Positions 43,190 through 52,832 of a DNA stretch of 64,000 bases are shown here, in pieces (position 1 is the stretch's first letter; the number at the start of each line of letters is the position of its first letter). The stretch lies in the NCBI GenBank assembly GCA_021323855.1, contig JAJPKE010000026.1:81754-145753 (forward strand). The letters run 5' to 3'. The DNA is from Chloroflexota bacterium. GTDB taxonomy: Bacteria > Chloroflexota > Ktedonobacteria > Ktedonobacterales > JADMIN01. Below the pieces are notes generated by a model that saw only the letters and a program-made list of their open reading frames with translations, did no database searches and was not told the origin of the DNA. The position numbers and the translations under genes were made by a program.

Positions 43190-44473
43190 ATGAACACACC
43201 GAACACACTGAACGCACCAGGACATCCTACGCCTCGCACCATTCCTGCCGTCCCTGGCAGCCTGCGACGATTGAACCGCCTGGCAATTCTGCAATTGCTG
43301 CGGACCAGAGGGCCAATCTCCAAAGCTGAGCTTGCCAAACTGAGCGCCATCAGCCCGCCCACCGTTTCTAAAGTGATTGACGACCTCTACGCCAACAATC
43401 TTGCCGAGGTCGTCGGCACCACCACACCCTCAGCCGCTGGCGGAAAGCCAGCCACACTCTATCGCTTTCACAGCAGCGCAGTGCGAATCGGCGCCGTCCT
43501 GCTCTCGGTAGATGGCGTATTGGCGGCGATCTGCGATGGCGAAGGACATCTGCTGCTCAAAGCGTTTCAGTCGTTCGGTGCAGAGCGCGCTCCCAGGCAA
43601 GTCGCGGCGACCATTACGTCGCTGCTCAATGACCTACTGGGCGAGCTATCACTGGCGCCATCGCGGCTCATGGGGATCGGTGTTGGCATCCCCGGCCTGA
43701 CGGATAGCGCAAGGGGCATCGTCAGCTTTGCGCCCCATCTGCCGGGCTGGCAGGATGTCCCGCTGGGTCACTGGCTGGCGGAGGCTTTCAAAGTTCCGGT
43801 GTTGCTGGATAACGAGAGCCATGTGCAGGCGCTGGCGGAACGCTATTATGGTCAGGGTGCGGGCTGCGATTCGCTTGTCTGCATCGAGACGGGCATCGGT
43901 CTCTCCGCCGCGTTTCTCCTCAATGGGCGGCTCTATCGCGGCGCCAGCAATACGGCAGGCGAGATCGGGCACATGACGATTCAGGAGAATGGCCCGCGCT
44001 GCGACTGTGGCAATCATGGTTGCTGGGAACTCTACGCCTCAACCACCTGGCTGGCGAACCAGGCCACGCAGGCGTTGCAGAGCGGTCGCCCCAGCAGCAT
44101 CCGATTGCAAGGGGAGGTGAAGGCGCAGGCGGAGGCAGTCTATGCCGCCGCGCTGGCTGGCGATGCGCTGGCGCTGGAATTGGTGGAGGCGCATGGCCGC
44201 CACTTTGGGGTCGGCGTGGCTAACCTCATCAACGTGCTAAACCCCAAGAAGATCATCTTGCAGGGCGAATCGGTGGCGGGTGGTCAGCCCTTTTTGCAGG
44301 TCGTTCGCCAGACTGTGCGCGAGCGTACCCTCAAGCGCCCGCGCGAGGTAGCTGAGATCGTTTTTTCCAACCTGGGCGACGATGCCGCGCTCATCGGCTC
44401 GATGAGTCTGGTGATGGAGGCGCTGTTCTCAGAGAGCAGCTATCCTGTATCCCGTCCCGCAGTTCGCCTGTAA
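43190..44473 (+). CDS. ROK-family transcriptional regulator (XylR-like)
   Basis: 427 residues from ATG 43190. N-terminal winged helix (LNRLAILQLLRTRGPISKAELAKL, PPTVSKVIDDL), then a ROK sugar-kinase fold: GVGIPGLTDSARGIV, VLLDNESHVQALAE, IETGIGLSAAFLLNG, zinc-binding CDCGNHGCWE and IGHMTI. Such proteins repress sugar operons and release DNA on binding sugar. It is the first gene before a xylose-isomerase-like protein and a xylulokinase, so it should respond to xylose or a related sugar and also control itself. Confidence 0.9.
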   Translation: MNTPNTLNAPGHPTPRTIPAVPGSLRRLNRLAILQLLRTRGPISKAELAKLSAISPPTVSKVIDDLYANNLAEVVGTTTPSAAGGKPATLYRFHSSAVRIGAVLLSVDGVLAAICDGEGHLLLKAFQSFGAERAPRQVAATITSLLNDLLGELSLAPSRLMGIGVGIPGLTDSARGIVSFAPHLPGWQDVPLGHWLAEAFKVPVLLDNESHVQALAERYYGQGAGCDSLVCIETGIGLSAAFLLNGRLYRGASNTAGEIGHMTIQENGPRCDCGNHGCWELYASTTWLANQATQALQSGRPSSIRLQGEVKAQAEAVYAAALAGDALALELVEAHGRHFGVGVANLINVLNPKKIILQGESVAGGQPFLQVVRQTVRERTLKRPREVAEIVFSNLGDDAALIGSMSLVMEALFSESSYPVSRPAVRL

Positions 44474-44542
44474 GCAGTGACTCGACAACCTAACGCTGTC
44501 CTGAACCGTCCTGAGTTGTCCTGAGAGGAGCGCGCACCCATC

Positions 44543-45622
44543 ATGCCTGATACGACCAATACAACTGAACTGAAAAATAGCGTGGGCATCTGGGCGTTTG
44601 GTCCCAATGCCACCCGTTTCCTGCCCGCTGGCTATCACCCGGAGAGCGTCAACGAGGATATGGTCACACGCACCAAGCGCGTTGTCGCAGGGCTGGCCGA
44701 TGTGGTAGACGGGCTGGAATATCACTATCCTGGCGAGATCAACGAAGATACCGTTGACGCCATCACGTCAGCGCTGGGACCGATGGACATCTATTGCCTT
44801 GCCGCCGGACTGCATACCGATCCGACCTACAAGATGGGCGCATTCATCAATCCCGACGCGGCGCTGCGCAAGCAGGGCATCGAAACGCTGAAACGCGGCG
44901 TTGATCTGGCGGCGCAACTGGGCGCACGTTTCATCATCTGGCCTGGTGCAGAAGGCTACAACTACAACTTTCAGCGCGACTACATCCAGACCTGGGACCG
45001 CTTCGTTGAGGGAGTCGGTGAAGTGGTGGCGCATGCGGCGGAGAAGGGTGTCACCGTCTTCCTGGAACACAAAAACAGTGAGCCAGCGATGAACATTCTG
45101 ATGCGCAACATCTCCGCCACGCTCTACACGATTGACCGCGTGCGCCGCCTGGGGGTGGATACCAGCCATCTGCTGGTGAACATGGACTGGCAACACCTCA
45201 TCATGAACGGCGAAAATCTCGCTGAATACGCCGCGCTACTCGCCAGCGAGGGGAAGCTGGGCCATCAGCATGGCAACTCCGGCTGGGGAACCTTCGATGA
45301 TGACAACATGGTCGGCGCGTCGTTCTTCTTCCAGACGCTAGAACTTGCGATGACGCTGCAAGATGTCGGCTACGGCTCGCATGGCGAGCGTATCGGCTAC
45401 GACCTCTATCCCTACACTGAGGACCAGGTAGCGGCGGTGCGCCAGTCGGTAATCCAGTGGGCCTTCATAGACGGCCTCGCCCGCAAGATTGATCGTGCGG
45501 CGCTCGCTGAGGTGCGCGCACGCGCCGATGCCGTAGCGGGATACCAACTGGTGTATCAGGTGTTGGGACTCGACCAGGATTTCATCAACAACCTGCTGCA
45601 ACGGCGCGCGGGAGCCAAATAA
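44543..45622 (+). CDS. Sugar isomerase, xylose-isomerase-like TIM barrel
   Basis: 359 residues. Xylose-isomerase-type motifs: IWPGAEGYNYNFQRDY (metal/substrate Glu), TVFLEHKNSEP (Glu, Lys), NMDWQHLIMNGEN, GHQHGNSGW and YDLYPYTEDQVAA (metal Asp). Converts an aldose to a ketose for the kinase next door. It is somewhat shorter than class I XylA (~390) and its motifs differ enough that another substrate (rhamnose, lyxose or an altered pentose) is possible. The stop codon TAA runs directly into the ATG of the kinase gene. Confidence 0.8.
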   Translation: MPDTTNTTELKNSVGIWAFGPNATRFLPAGYHPESVNEDMVTRTKRVVAGLADVVDGLEYHYPGEINEDTVDAITSALGPMDIYCLAAGLHTDPTYKMGAFINPDAALRKQGIETLKRGVDLAAQLGARFIIWPGAEGYNYNFQRDYIQTWDRFVEGVGEVVAHAAEKGVTVFLEHKNSEPAMNILMRNISATLYTIDRVRRLGVDTSHLLVNMDWQHLIMNGENLAEYAALLASEGKLGHQHGNSGWGTFDDDNMVGASFFFQTLELAMTLQDVGYGSHGERIGYDLYPYTEDQVAAVRQSVIQWAFIDGLARKIDRAALAEVRARADAVAGYQLVYQVLGLDQDFINNLLQRRAGAK

Positions 45623-47164
45623 ATGGATACGCTGCTCGGCATTGACCTCGGCACCAGCGGCGTCAAGGCGGCGCTCTTTCGTGCGGACGATGGACAGGCG
45701 CTTGCCTCGGCGTTCTTTGACTATCCGCTGCTGCATCCCCAGCCGGGCTGGGCAGAGCAGCGCCCCAGCGATTGGTGGGAGGCGACGGTGAACGCCATCT
45801 GCGCCTGCCTGGCCCGCGCACACGAGATCGGCATTACCGCGCAAGAGGTGCGTGGCGTCGGGCTTTCCGGCCAGATGCACGGCGTCGTCTTGCTGGACAC
45901 GGCGCAGCAGGTGGTGCGTCCATGCATCATATGGGCGGATCAGCGCAGCGAGGCGCAGTGCCGCGAAATAACCGAGCGCGTGGGCGCGGCCCGCCTGATC
46001 GAACTGGTGAGCAATCCGGCGCTGACAGGATTCTCGCTGCCCAAGCTGCTCTGGATACGCGACAACGAACCGGAACTATTCAGCCGCGCTGTCACCATGC
46101 TCCTGCCGAAAGATTATCTGCGCTGGCGTTTGACGGGTGTTTTCGGCATGGAGATTTCCGATGCCGCCGGGACGTGTCTGCTGGATGTGCAGCATGGCAG
46201 GTGGTCAAGCGAACTGCTGGCGGTGCTTGATCTCGACCCGTCGTTGTTGCCGCCGGTGATTCCCGCCGATGCCGTCGCAGGCACGATCAGCGACGACGTG
46301 GCGGCGCTCACCGGCCTCATCGCCGGGACGCCGGTAGCGGGCGGTGGGGCGGACAACGCCTGTGGCGCGGTCGGCAACGGCGTGGTCAGGCCCGGCCTGG
46401 CATTGGTCTCAATCGGCACCAGCGGCGTGGTGCTGGCGCATACGAATACACCGCAGGTGGATGTCTCCGGTCCGGTGCCGCGCATCCATACCTTCAACCA
46501 CGCCGTACCCGATGCCTGGTATCTGATGGGCGTAACGCAAGGCGCGGGTCTCTCGTTGCGCTGGGTCCGCGATAACATCGGCCTGCCGGAGATGGCAGTG
46601 GAGCGGTGGGCAGGGAGCGACGCCGTAGACGCCTACGATTTGCTGGCGCAAGAGGCTGCCGCCGCGCCAGCGGGAAGCGATGGGCTGCTGTTCCTGCCGT
46701 ATTTGCAGGGCGAACGCACGCCGCATCTGGACGCTTCTGCGCGCGGCGGCTGGTTCGGCCTCACCGCCAGCCACACGCGGCGGCATCTCATCCGTTCGGT
46801 CCTGGAAGGGGTGGCTTTCAGTCTCAAAGATTGCTTTTCCATTATGCGAGAGCAGGGGCTGAGCATTGAGCAGGTACGCGCGACCGGCGGCGGCGCGAAG
46901 AGTCCACTCTGGCGGCAGATCATCGCTGATGTTCTCGGCGTCGAGCTGGTGACGACGGATAACGAGGAGGGGCCAGCGTTTGGCGCTGCGCTGCTGGCCG
47001 GCGTCGCCAGTGGCGTCTATCCCTCTATAGCGCAGGCGTGCGAGGCAACGGTGCGCATAGCCGATTATACCGCTCCACAGACAGAGACCTCAGGCGTCTA
47101 TGCCGAGAACTACGAGGTATATCGGGCCTTGTATCCAGCCTTGAAGCCGCTCTATCATCGGTAG
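45623..47164 (+). CDS. xylB: Xylulokinase
   Basis: 513 residues of the FGGY kinase family: LLGIDLGTSGVKAALF (phosphate 1), GLSGQMHGVVLLD (substrate), IIWADQRSEAQC, catalytic Asp in AGGGADNACGAVGNGV, adenosine motif ATGGGAKSPLWRQI and DVLGVELVTTDNEEGPAFGAALLA. Length and the QMHG motif are typical for xylulokinase, which feeds xylulose-5-phosphate to the pentose phosphate pathway. Zero-base spacing to the isomerase implies coupled translation. Confidence 0.93.
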   Translation: MDTLLGIDLGTSGVKAALFRADDGQALASAFFDYPLLHPQPGWAEQRPSDWWEATVNAICACLARAHEIGITAQEVRGVGLSGQMHGVVLLDTAQQVVRPCIIWADQRSEAQCREITERVGAARLIELVSNPALTGFSLPKLLWIRDNEPELFSRAVTMLLPKDYLRWRLTGVFGMEISDAAGTCLLDVQHGRWSSELLAVLDLDPSLLPPVIPADAVAGTISDDVAALTGLIAGTPVAGGGADNACGAVGNGVVRPGLALVSIGTSGVVLAHTNTPQVDVSGPVPRIHTFNHAVPDAWYLMGVTQGAGLSLRWVRDNIGLPEMAVERWAGSDAVDAYDLLAQEAAAAPAGSDGLLFLPYLQGERTPHLDASARGGWFGLTASHTRRHLIRSVLEGVAFSLKDCFSIMREQGLSIEQVRATGGGAKSPLWRQIIADVLGVELVTTDNEEGPAFGAALLAGVASGVYPSIAQACEATVRIADYTAPQTETSGVYAENYEVYRALYPALKPLYHR

Positions 47165-47209
47165 TTGGGATATTGACCGATGACTGGCGAGCGAAGGTGA
47201 CAGACATAT

Positions 47210-48157
47210 ATGGCGCGCATCGAGCGATTGGCGGCGGAGAATCAGCGGACGCAGGGAGCGGAACGGCGCGCATGGTATCGCCGCCATAGCGTGGCGCATC
47301 TTCAGGCGGTGGCGGCGTTGCTCGATCAAACGCTGGCGGCCTATCACCTGGGAGCGCCAAAGCAGGCTGTGGTGCTGGGCGCAGGAGCCTGCACTGAACT
47401 GCCGTTGGAACGGCTGGCGCGCTTCTGTGACAGCGTGTTGCTCGTGGATGTGGATGTGCCAGGGTTGCTACGGGCGCGCGATGAACTGCCCTCTACGCTG
47501 CGCGAGCGGGTCAATGTGCTGGGCGCAGATATTACTGGCGGAGTCAGCGCGACGCTGGCCAATGAATTGCATCATCAGCCGTGGGCAGACCTGGCATCAC
47601 TGGCCGGGCCGGATGGCAATGCGCCGCTGGATGCCGCCGCCGGTTGTCTGGAACGGTGCGCTGTGCCCAACCCACCGCGTATTCCGGAATTGGCGCCGGG
47701 CGGCTATGGTATCGTCATCAGCAGCCTCGTGCTGACGCAACTCTTCAGTCTACCACTGCTCGATCTGCTGGATACGCTGGTCTACCACGCGGCTGGGGTG
47801 GCAGACATGCGCGAGGCGCATCCACGCTATCACACAGCGGCGCTGGCGTTCCGGCGGCGGGTGGCGCTAGCGCATCTGGCATTGCTCGATCTGCTGCTCG
47901 CGCCGCAGGGCGTGGGTTACTTTGCCAGCGACGTGACCGGCTATCTGCTGCCGCCCAAAAGCGGACCGCATGCGCAGGCGGAACGCGAGTCGCTGCCGGT
48001 GCTGCCACCCGACGTGCTGGCGATTCCCGCTGACTTCGCCACGCGATTCACTGTTCATGGCGCGGTGCGGCGCTGGCAATGGCTGGTCTCTTCGCCGGAT
48101 GCGACGCATCCAGGCCGGTCGTATGATGTCTGCGGGTTGGTATTTGGCAAACGCTAG
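47210..48157 (+). CDS. Methyltransferase-like protein
   Basis: 315 residues. A Rossmann SAM-type pattern: AVVLGAGACTELPLERLA (motif I) and VLLVDVDVPGLLRARDEL (acidic strand 2), then VNVLGADITGG; further on GYGIVISSLVLTQLFSLP takes the place of motif IV. Otherwise Leu/Ala-rich. Family not recognised; substrate unknown. 45 bases after xylB. Confidence 0.55.
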   Translation: MARIERLAAENQRTQGAERRAWYRRHSVAHLQAVAALLDQTLAAYHLGAPKQAVVLGAGACTELPLERLARFCDSVLLVDVDVPGLLRARDELPSTLRERVNVLGADITGGVSATLANELHHQPWADLASLAGPDGNAPLDAAAGCLERCAVPNPPRIPELAPGGYGIVISSLVLTQLFSLPLLDLLDTLVYHAAGVADMREAHPRYHTAALAFRRRVALAHLALLDLLLAPQGVGYFASDVTGYLLPPKSGPHAQAERESLPVLPPDVLAIPADFATRFTVHGAVRRWQWLVSSPDATHPGRSYDVCGLVFGKR

Positions 48158-48228
48158 CCCTTTCTGGCAGAGAGCATTGCCGGGCTGATGGCGCTCTGCT
48201 ATACTGCGGCACTGTTGGGTATGGGTCG

Positions 48229-48289
48229 TGGCAGACCAGCATGCCAGCCCCCTGCAAAGGGGAGCGCGGGCAGACAAGCATGTCCACCC
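48229..48289. repeat. Family B repeat, degenerate
   Basis: GGCAGACCAGCATGCC and GGGCAGACAAGCATGTCCACCC resemble the hairpins at 22224-22281, with CCCCTGCAAAGGGG between them. Otherwise the stretch 48158-48395 shows nothing. Confidence 0.6.
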
Positions 48290-48395
48290 TACCACAAGTG
48301 ATGTCTGCTATACCGCACGATTGACATAGACAGGCGAAAGGGGAACGAGCATATCGCATGCGCTGCTTTCAGATTGCGCCCCGATATGTGGTCTT

Positions 48396-49520
48396 ATGGA
48401 AGCCAAGCTGATCGAGGACCGGCTCCTCTGGAATCGCTTTATCGCCACCACGCCCACCGGCCACCTCTGCCAGACGTATGAGTGGCCGGAACACTCAGGT
48501 GAGGCCGCCAGCGCCGGCTCGCTGCGCGTGGGCGTGGTGGAAGACGGCGAACTGCTGGCGGCGATGCTGCTGGTGCGCAGCAAAGCGGCTGGCGTGCCGC
48601 TGCCGTTCTTCTATGCGCCACGTGGTCCTGTCTGCGCCGATCCCCGTTCGCCTGCGCTCGACCTGCTGATTGCCCGCGCCAAACGCGAGGCGCGCAAGCA
48701 TGGCGGCTTTTTCATCCGCGCTGAGCCGAACGTGCCACAGGATGATAAGCTTTGGGCGGATGCGCTGCGTGCGCTGGGCTTCCATCCCACGACGCATACC
48801 ATCTATCTGCGCGGCGCCTGGGTGACAGACCTGCGACCGGATGAAGATAAGCTTCTCGCCAATATGATGACCACCTGGCGGCAGAATATTCGCGCAGGCG
48901 GGCGCAAAGGCGTCACCGTGCGCGTTGGCTCCGGCGAGGCTGACCTCGACGCTTTTTATCGCCTGCTCAAAGAAACCGGCGAGCGCGACCGTTTCTATGT
49001 CTACCCCAAAGACCTGTTTCGCGATATGCTGGACCATTATTCGGCAGAGGCCGCTGAGCGCGACGGCACGGCAGAGATGGCGCTGCTGATCGCTGAACAC
49101 GAAGGCACGCCGATTGCGGCGGCGACGGTGGCGGTGCTGGGCAAGTGGTCATGGAACCTGCACAGCGGCTCATCAGGCCAGCCGGAACACCGCAAACTGC
49201 GCCCGAACTATCTGCTGCAATGGGAATGTATGCGCTGGGCCAAAGCGCATGGCGCAGACTATTACGATTGGCGCACCATCCCGGATATCCTGGAGCCGGG
49301 GCAGGAACTTTACGGCGTCTATGAGTTCAAGCGCGGCTTTGGTGGCTTCGAGCGGCGGGTGCTGCCCACGCAAGACCTCGTGCTGAATCCGCTGGTCTAC
49401 TGGCCGTATCATGCGGCGGTGGCGCTACGACGCAATCGCCAGCGCCAGCAACGCCGCGCCTTCGAGCAGAAGCGCAAACAAGAACAGGCCAAAGAAGAGC
49501 CGGTAGAAGTCGCCAAGTAA
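48396..49520 (+). CDS. FemAB-type peptidyltransferase (lipid II interpeptide bridge family)
   Basis: 374 residues with two GNAT-like halves. Words: NRFIATTPTGHLCQTYEW, LPFFYAPRGPVCADP, FIRAEPNVPQDD, DEDKLLANMMTTWRQNIR, and GVYEFKRGFGGFE at the end, followed by a basic coiled tail. FemX/FemA/FemB enzymes add amino acids from aminoacyl-tRNA to the lysine side chain of lipid II. The tail of ~45 charged residues is additional. Paralogue follows after 15 bases. Confidence 0.88.
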   Translation: MEAKLIEDRLLWNRFIATTPTGHLCQTYEWPEHSGEAASAGSLRVGVVEDGELLAAMLLVRSKAAGVPLPFFYAPRGPVCADPRSPALDLLIARAKREARKHGGFFIRAEPNVPQDDKLWADALRALGFHPTTHTIYLRGAWVTDLRPDEDKLLANMMTTWRQNIRAGGRKGVTVRVGSGEADLDAFYRLLKETGERDRFYVYPKDLFRDMLDHYSAEAAERDGTAEMALLIAEHEGTPIAAATVAVLGKWSWNLHSGSSGQPEHRKLRPNYLLQWECMRWAKAHGADYYDWRTIPDILEPGQELYGVYEFKRGFGGFERRVLPTQDLVLNPLVYWPYHAAVALRRNRQRQQRRAFEQKRKQEQAKEEPVEVAK

Positions 49521-49535
49521 ACGAGAAAAAGAGCC

Positions 49536-50657
49536 ATGCAGGTAGAGGTCATCACTAACCGCGAGCAGTGGAATAGCTTTGTCGAGGCGCAGCCCACCGG
49601 CAATGTCACGCAGACGTATGAGTGGGGCGAGCTACGCGATTCGCTCGGCGGCGACGCGCTGCGGCTGGGCGCGCTGGAAAGCGGCGAACTGCACGGCGCG
49701 ATGCTGGTGATCGTCGGGCAGGCGCCGCTGCTGCATCGCCCCTATCTCTATGTGCCGCGTGGCCCGGTTGTCGCTGACCCCGCCGGTCCGGCGCTGGCGG
49801 CCCTCTGCGCCGCCGCCGGACGAGAGGCGAAGAAGCGCGGCGCCTTCATGCTCAAGGTGGAACCAAACGTGCCAGATGGCGACCCCGCCTGGCTCGATGC
49901 GCTGCATGCGCTGGGATTCCGCAAGAATCGCTTTGCCACGCATCCGCGCCGCTCCTGGGTGCTGGACATCCGTCCCGACGAGGAGGAATTGCTAGCGGGG
50001 ATGAAAGAGAAGTGGCGCTACAACATCCGGTTGGCGGGGCGCAAGAAGGTGCAGGTGCGCGAGGCGATGCAACCGGCGGATGTAGACACGTTTTACCGGC
50101 TCTATGAGGAGACGGCCAAACGCGACGGCTTCTTCATCCACCCCAAAGAACACTACGCGACGATTCTGCGCCTGTATGGTGAGCGCGACGCAGCGGTGCT
50201 GCTGCTGGCAGAGTACGAAGGCACGCCCATCGCTGGTCTGATCGCCGTGCGTTGTGGGCCGGTGACGACTTATATGTTCGGCGCGTCCTCCAACAACGAA
50301 CGCAACCGTATGCCCAACCATCTCCTGCAATGGACGGCAATTCGCTGGGCAAAGGCGCGCGGCTGCACGCTCTACGATTTCCGTGCCATTGCCGAGGTGC
50401 TGGACCCAAAAGAAGACCTCTACAGTCTCTACACCTACAAGCAAGGATTCGGTGGCTACTCGACGCTCTCATTGGAGACGCACGATCTGCCCTACAATGC
50501 GCCGCTCTACTGGGCGTATCAGCGGATATTGGCGGTGAAGCGCGCCCGCGACCAGCGCCGCCATGAGCGCGAACTACGCCAGCGCGAAGCAGCCGGCCAC
50601 TCTGCTAAAGAGGCGAAAACAGCGGTAGCAGCAACAACCGACCGCACCGGCGCATAA
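49536..50657 (+). CDS. FemAB-type peptidyltransferase, second copy
   Basis: 373 residues, clearly related to the gene before it (WNSFVEAQPTGNVTQTYEWGE, PYLYVPRGPVVADP, LKVEPNVPDGDP, DEEELLAGMKEKWRYNIRLA, LYTYKQGFGGY). Two enzymes in tandem usually add successive residues of an interpeptide bridge, as FemA and FemB do. A charged tail ends the protein here too. Probably one transcript with the copy before it and the phosphotransferase after. Confidence 0.88.
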   Translation: MQVEVITNREQWNSFVEAQPTGNVTQTYEWGELRDSLGGDALRLGALESGELHGAMLVIVGQAPLLHRPYLYVPRGPVVADPAGPALAALCAAAGREAKKRGAFMLKVEPNVPDGDPAWLDALHALGFRKNRFATHPRRSWVLDIRPDEEELLAGMKEKWRYNIRLAGRKKVQVREAMQPADVDTFYRLYEETAKRDGFFIHPKEHYATILRLYGERDAAVLLLAEYEGTPIAGLIAVRCGPVTTYMFGASSNNERNRMPNHLLQWTAIRWAKARGCTLYDFRAIAEVLDPKEDLYSLYTYKQGFGGYSTLSLETHDLPYNAPLYWAYQRILAVKRARDQRRHERELRQREAAGHSAKEAKTAVAATTDRTGA

Positions 50658-50709
50658 AGACATGCAGCGGATGACATGTTGCGGCATGTCAAAGAAGGAT
50701 ATTCTGGGC

Positions 50710-51663
50710 ATGGCAGTAAAAACCAGCTTTACAGCGGATGATTTCCGCCAGATACTTGTGCGCTACAACCTCGGCACATTGGTGGACTATGCGCCGTTTG
50801 CACAGGGAACCGATCAAACCAATTTGCTCCTGACGACTACACAGCGAGCAGTTGTCCTACGCTACTACGAAAAGCGAACCCTCGACTACGCTGCGTTTGA
50901 AATTGCCCTCCTTCAGTACCTTACGCGCCACACCTATCCGTGCGCTGCGCCAATTGCCGATCAAGCGGGCTGCTACCTCAGCTTATACAAAGAGAAGCCC
51001 CTTGCGCTCTTCGAGCTTCTGCCGGGCGAGCATGCAGATAACCCACAGAACGCCTTACAAGTGGCCGAAGTGATCGGTAAACTGCACACGCTTACCATAC
51101 GCTACCAACCTCCTACTGGCGGCACCCGTCCCACGTATGACCAAGCCTACTGCTGGTCATGGGCAGCACAAAGTGCTGGGCGCATTGGGTCTGAGGTAGA
51201 GGCGAAGCGCCGGTTGGCGTGGATGCAAGGAGAGCTAGCGCAACTCGTGCTGCCTGAGCAGCTTCCACGCGGCGTCTGCCACAGCGACCTCAATCCGTCC
51301 AACTTCCTCTATCAACAGGGCAAACTCAGCGGAGTGCTGGATTTTGACCAGGCCAGTTATACCTGGCTGCTCTATGATGTAGGGCAACTATTGTATTGGT
51401 GGGCATGGCCCGACAATGGTGAGCTTGACTTGCAACAATCCCGCACACTGCTCAAGCATTATGAACAGCAGCGGCCAATGACTGGCGATGAGCATGAACA
51501 CCTGTTTGATGCCCTGAAACTGGTGATTCTCATCGGCATCGGGTGGTTCCTTGACGACGATGACGGCTGTGCGAATGCCCAACGAAAGATAGCGTTGCTC
51601 AATGATGTTGGACGGGTAGCTTTCTCCGAACACCTGTTTGGCGACGCATCAGCGTATCCCTAG
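50710..51663 (+). CDS. Homoserine-kinase-like phosphotransferase (APH fold)
   Basis: 317 residues from ATG 50710 (AAGGA ten bases before). N-terminus FTADDFRQILVRYNLG as in ThrB2-type homoserine kinases; kinase-like catalytic loop GVCHSDLNPSNFLYQQGK and GVLDFDQASYTW (the DFG-like Asp). Phosphorylates homoserine or choline/aminoglycoside-type alcohols. ThrB2 proteins have this length, so threonine synthesis is the first guess. Confidence 0.75.
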   Translation: MAVKTSFTADDFRQILVRYNLGTLVDYAPFAQGTDQTNLLLTTTQRAVVLRYYEKRTLDYAAFEIALLQYLTRHTYPCAAPIADQAGCYLSLYKEKPLALFELLPGEHADNPQNALQVAEVIGKLHTLTIRYQPPTGGTRPTYDQAYCWSWAAQSAGRIGSEVEAKRRLAWMQGELAQLVLPEQLPRGVCHSDLNPSNFLYQQGKLSGVLDFDQASYTWLLYDVGQLLYWWAWPDNGELDLQQSRTLLKHYEQQRPMTGDEHEHLFDALKLVILIGIGWFLDDDDGCANAQRKIALLNDVGRVAFSEHLFGDASAYP

Positions 51664-52054
51664 ATGGTGAGATGTAGGCCACTACGGTTGCGCATGTGAC
51701 CATTCGGACCGCTGAGACGGTTGTATAAGCAAGGTTCGATAGCGTGAAGTACCAGGAATCAGTGAGGCGGAGAGGCTTACGGTAAGAGGAGTTGGCGAGG
51801 ACGAGACAGAGCGGCAGCGCGCAAAGTGGTATGTTTCCTGCTAACCGTTTCGGCAGTGTCGTAAAGACATGTCACCAGCGCGTATGGTAAGCGCATGTTT
51901 GCCATAGGTCGCCAATGCGCAGACGCTGGTGGAGTTGATCGTTCCATCGCCGACGCCGTTCTGCCATCTGCCATGAGTGCGCGTACATCTGAGTACAAGC
52001 GTGCCCCTGGCAATGCTACCCCGGTGAGCCGAGCCATAAGCCAAAGGTACAGCC
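51664..52054. other. Gene-free stretch
   Basis: About 390 bases with no convincing frame, repeat or RNA cloverleaf. GC content appears lower than around it. The reverse-strand frame at 51777-52169 has unlikely composition and overlaps the receiver gene. Confidence 0.4.
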
Positions 52055-52453
52055 GTGACGAAGCGCATACTGGTTCTTGATGATCGGGAAAATTTGCTAA
52101 CCCTGATGCGTATGCTCCTGGAAGATGAAGACTATCAGGTATCCGTCCTACAGCGGGGCGAGGGAGCAATCGAACGCATCCGTGAAGAGATGCCAGACCT
52201 GGTGATTCTTGACCTCAAGCTGGCTGATGCCTCGGGCACCGACATCCTGGTGGGGCTACGGTCGCAGGCTGGCACCGCCGACATCCCGATCATCGTCTAT
52301 TCGGCGGCAGTGCTGGAAACCGAGGCGCTCTCGAACCTGATCGCTGGCAATCCGGCGCGTTATGCCAATGTGTCGGTATTGCCAAAGCCATCTGATCTGG
52401 ATACACTTTTGGAGCGTGTACAACAGGTGCTTGGCGTCGCCCAGTCTTCCTAG
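52055..52453 (+). CDS. Single-domain response regulator
   Basis: 132 residues from a GTG with AAAGG upstream: ILVLDDRENLL (one of the two acidic residues is present as Asp-Asp), phospho-acceptor in LVILDLKLADASG, the Ser of IIVYSAA, Lys in VLPKPSD. Receiver only. No kinase adjacent. Confidence 0.85.
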   Translation: MTKRILVLDDRENLLTLMRMLLEDEDYQVSVLQRGEGAIERIREEMPDLVILDLKLADASGTDILVGLRSQAGTADIPIIVYSAAVLETEALSNLIAGNPARYANVSVLPKPSDLDTLLERVQQVLGVAQSS

Positions 52454-52514
52454 CGGTTCTCGCGTGAGAGAGACGAAGAGAACCCAGACGTTCCGGGCGG
52501 CGGGATAAGGTAGG

Positions 52515-52823
52515 GTGAGGGACGTGGCAAAGAACGGCAAGAAGAAATCATCGGGTTCGGGATTCATCTGGGGGCTGCTGCTGGGCATGATAACCGGCGC
52601 AATCCTGGCCATTCTCTTTGCGCCGCAGACCGGCGAAGAGACGCGCGAACAGTTGAGCGAGCAGAGCATCGAACTGCGACGGCGCGGCCTGGAAGGCTAT
52701 CAGCAACTCGCGGCGCAACTGCGTGAACGCTATGGCGACGCCTTTGCGCAGGGGCGTGAGGCCTACGCGCGCACCAAAGACGAGGTGCTGAGCCGCTATA
52801 ACAAGGCCAAGAACGCCGAATAG
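52515..52823 (+). CDS. YtxH-domain protein
   Basis: Up to 102 residues: basic start, one membrane span GFIWGLLLGMITGAILAILF and the YtxH signature APQTGEETREQLSEQ, then a helical tail. YtxH proteins are stress-linked membrane proteins of unknown role. Start GTG 52515 or GTG 52524. Confidence 0.85.
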   Translation: MRDVAKNGKKKSSGSGFIWGLLLGMITGAILAILFAPQTGEETREQLSEQSIELRRRGLEGYQQLAAQLRERYGDAFAQGREAYARTKDEVLSRYNKAKNAE

Positions 52824-52832
52824 CGGGTAAAA

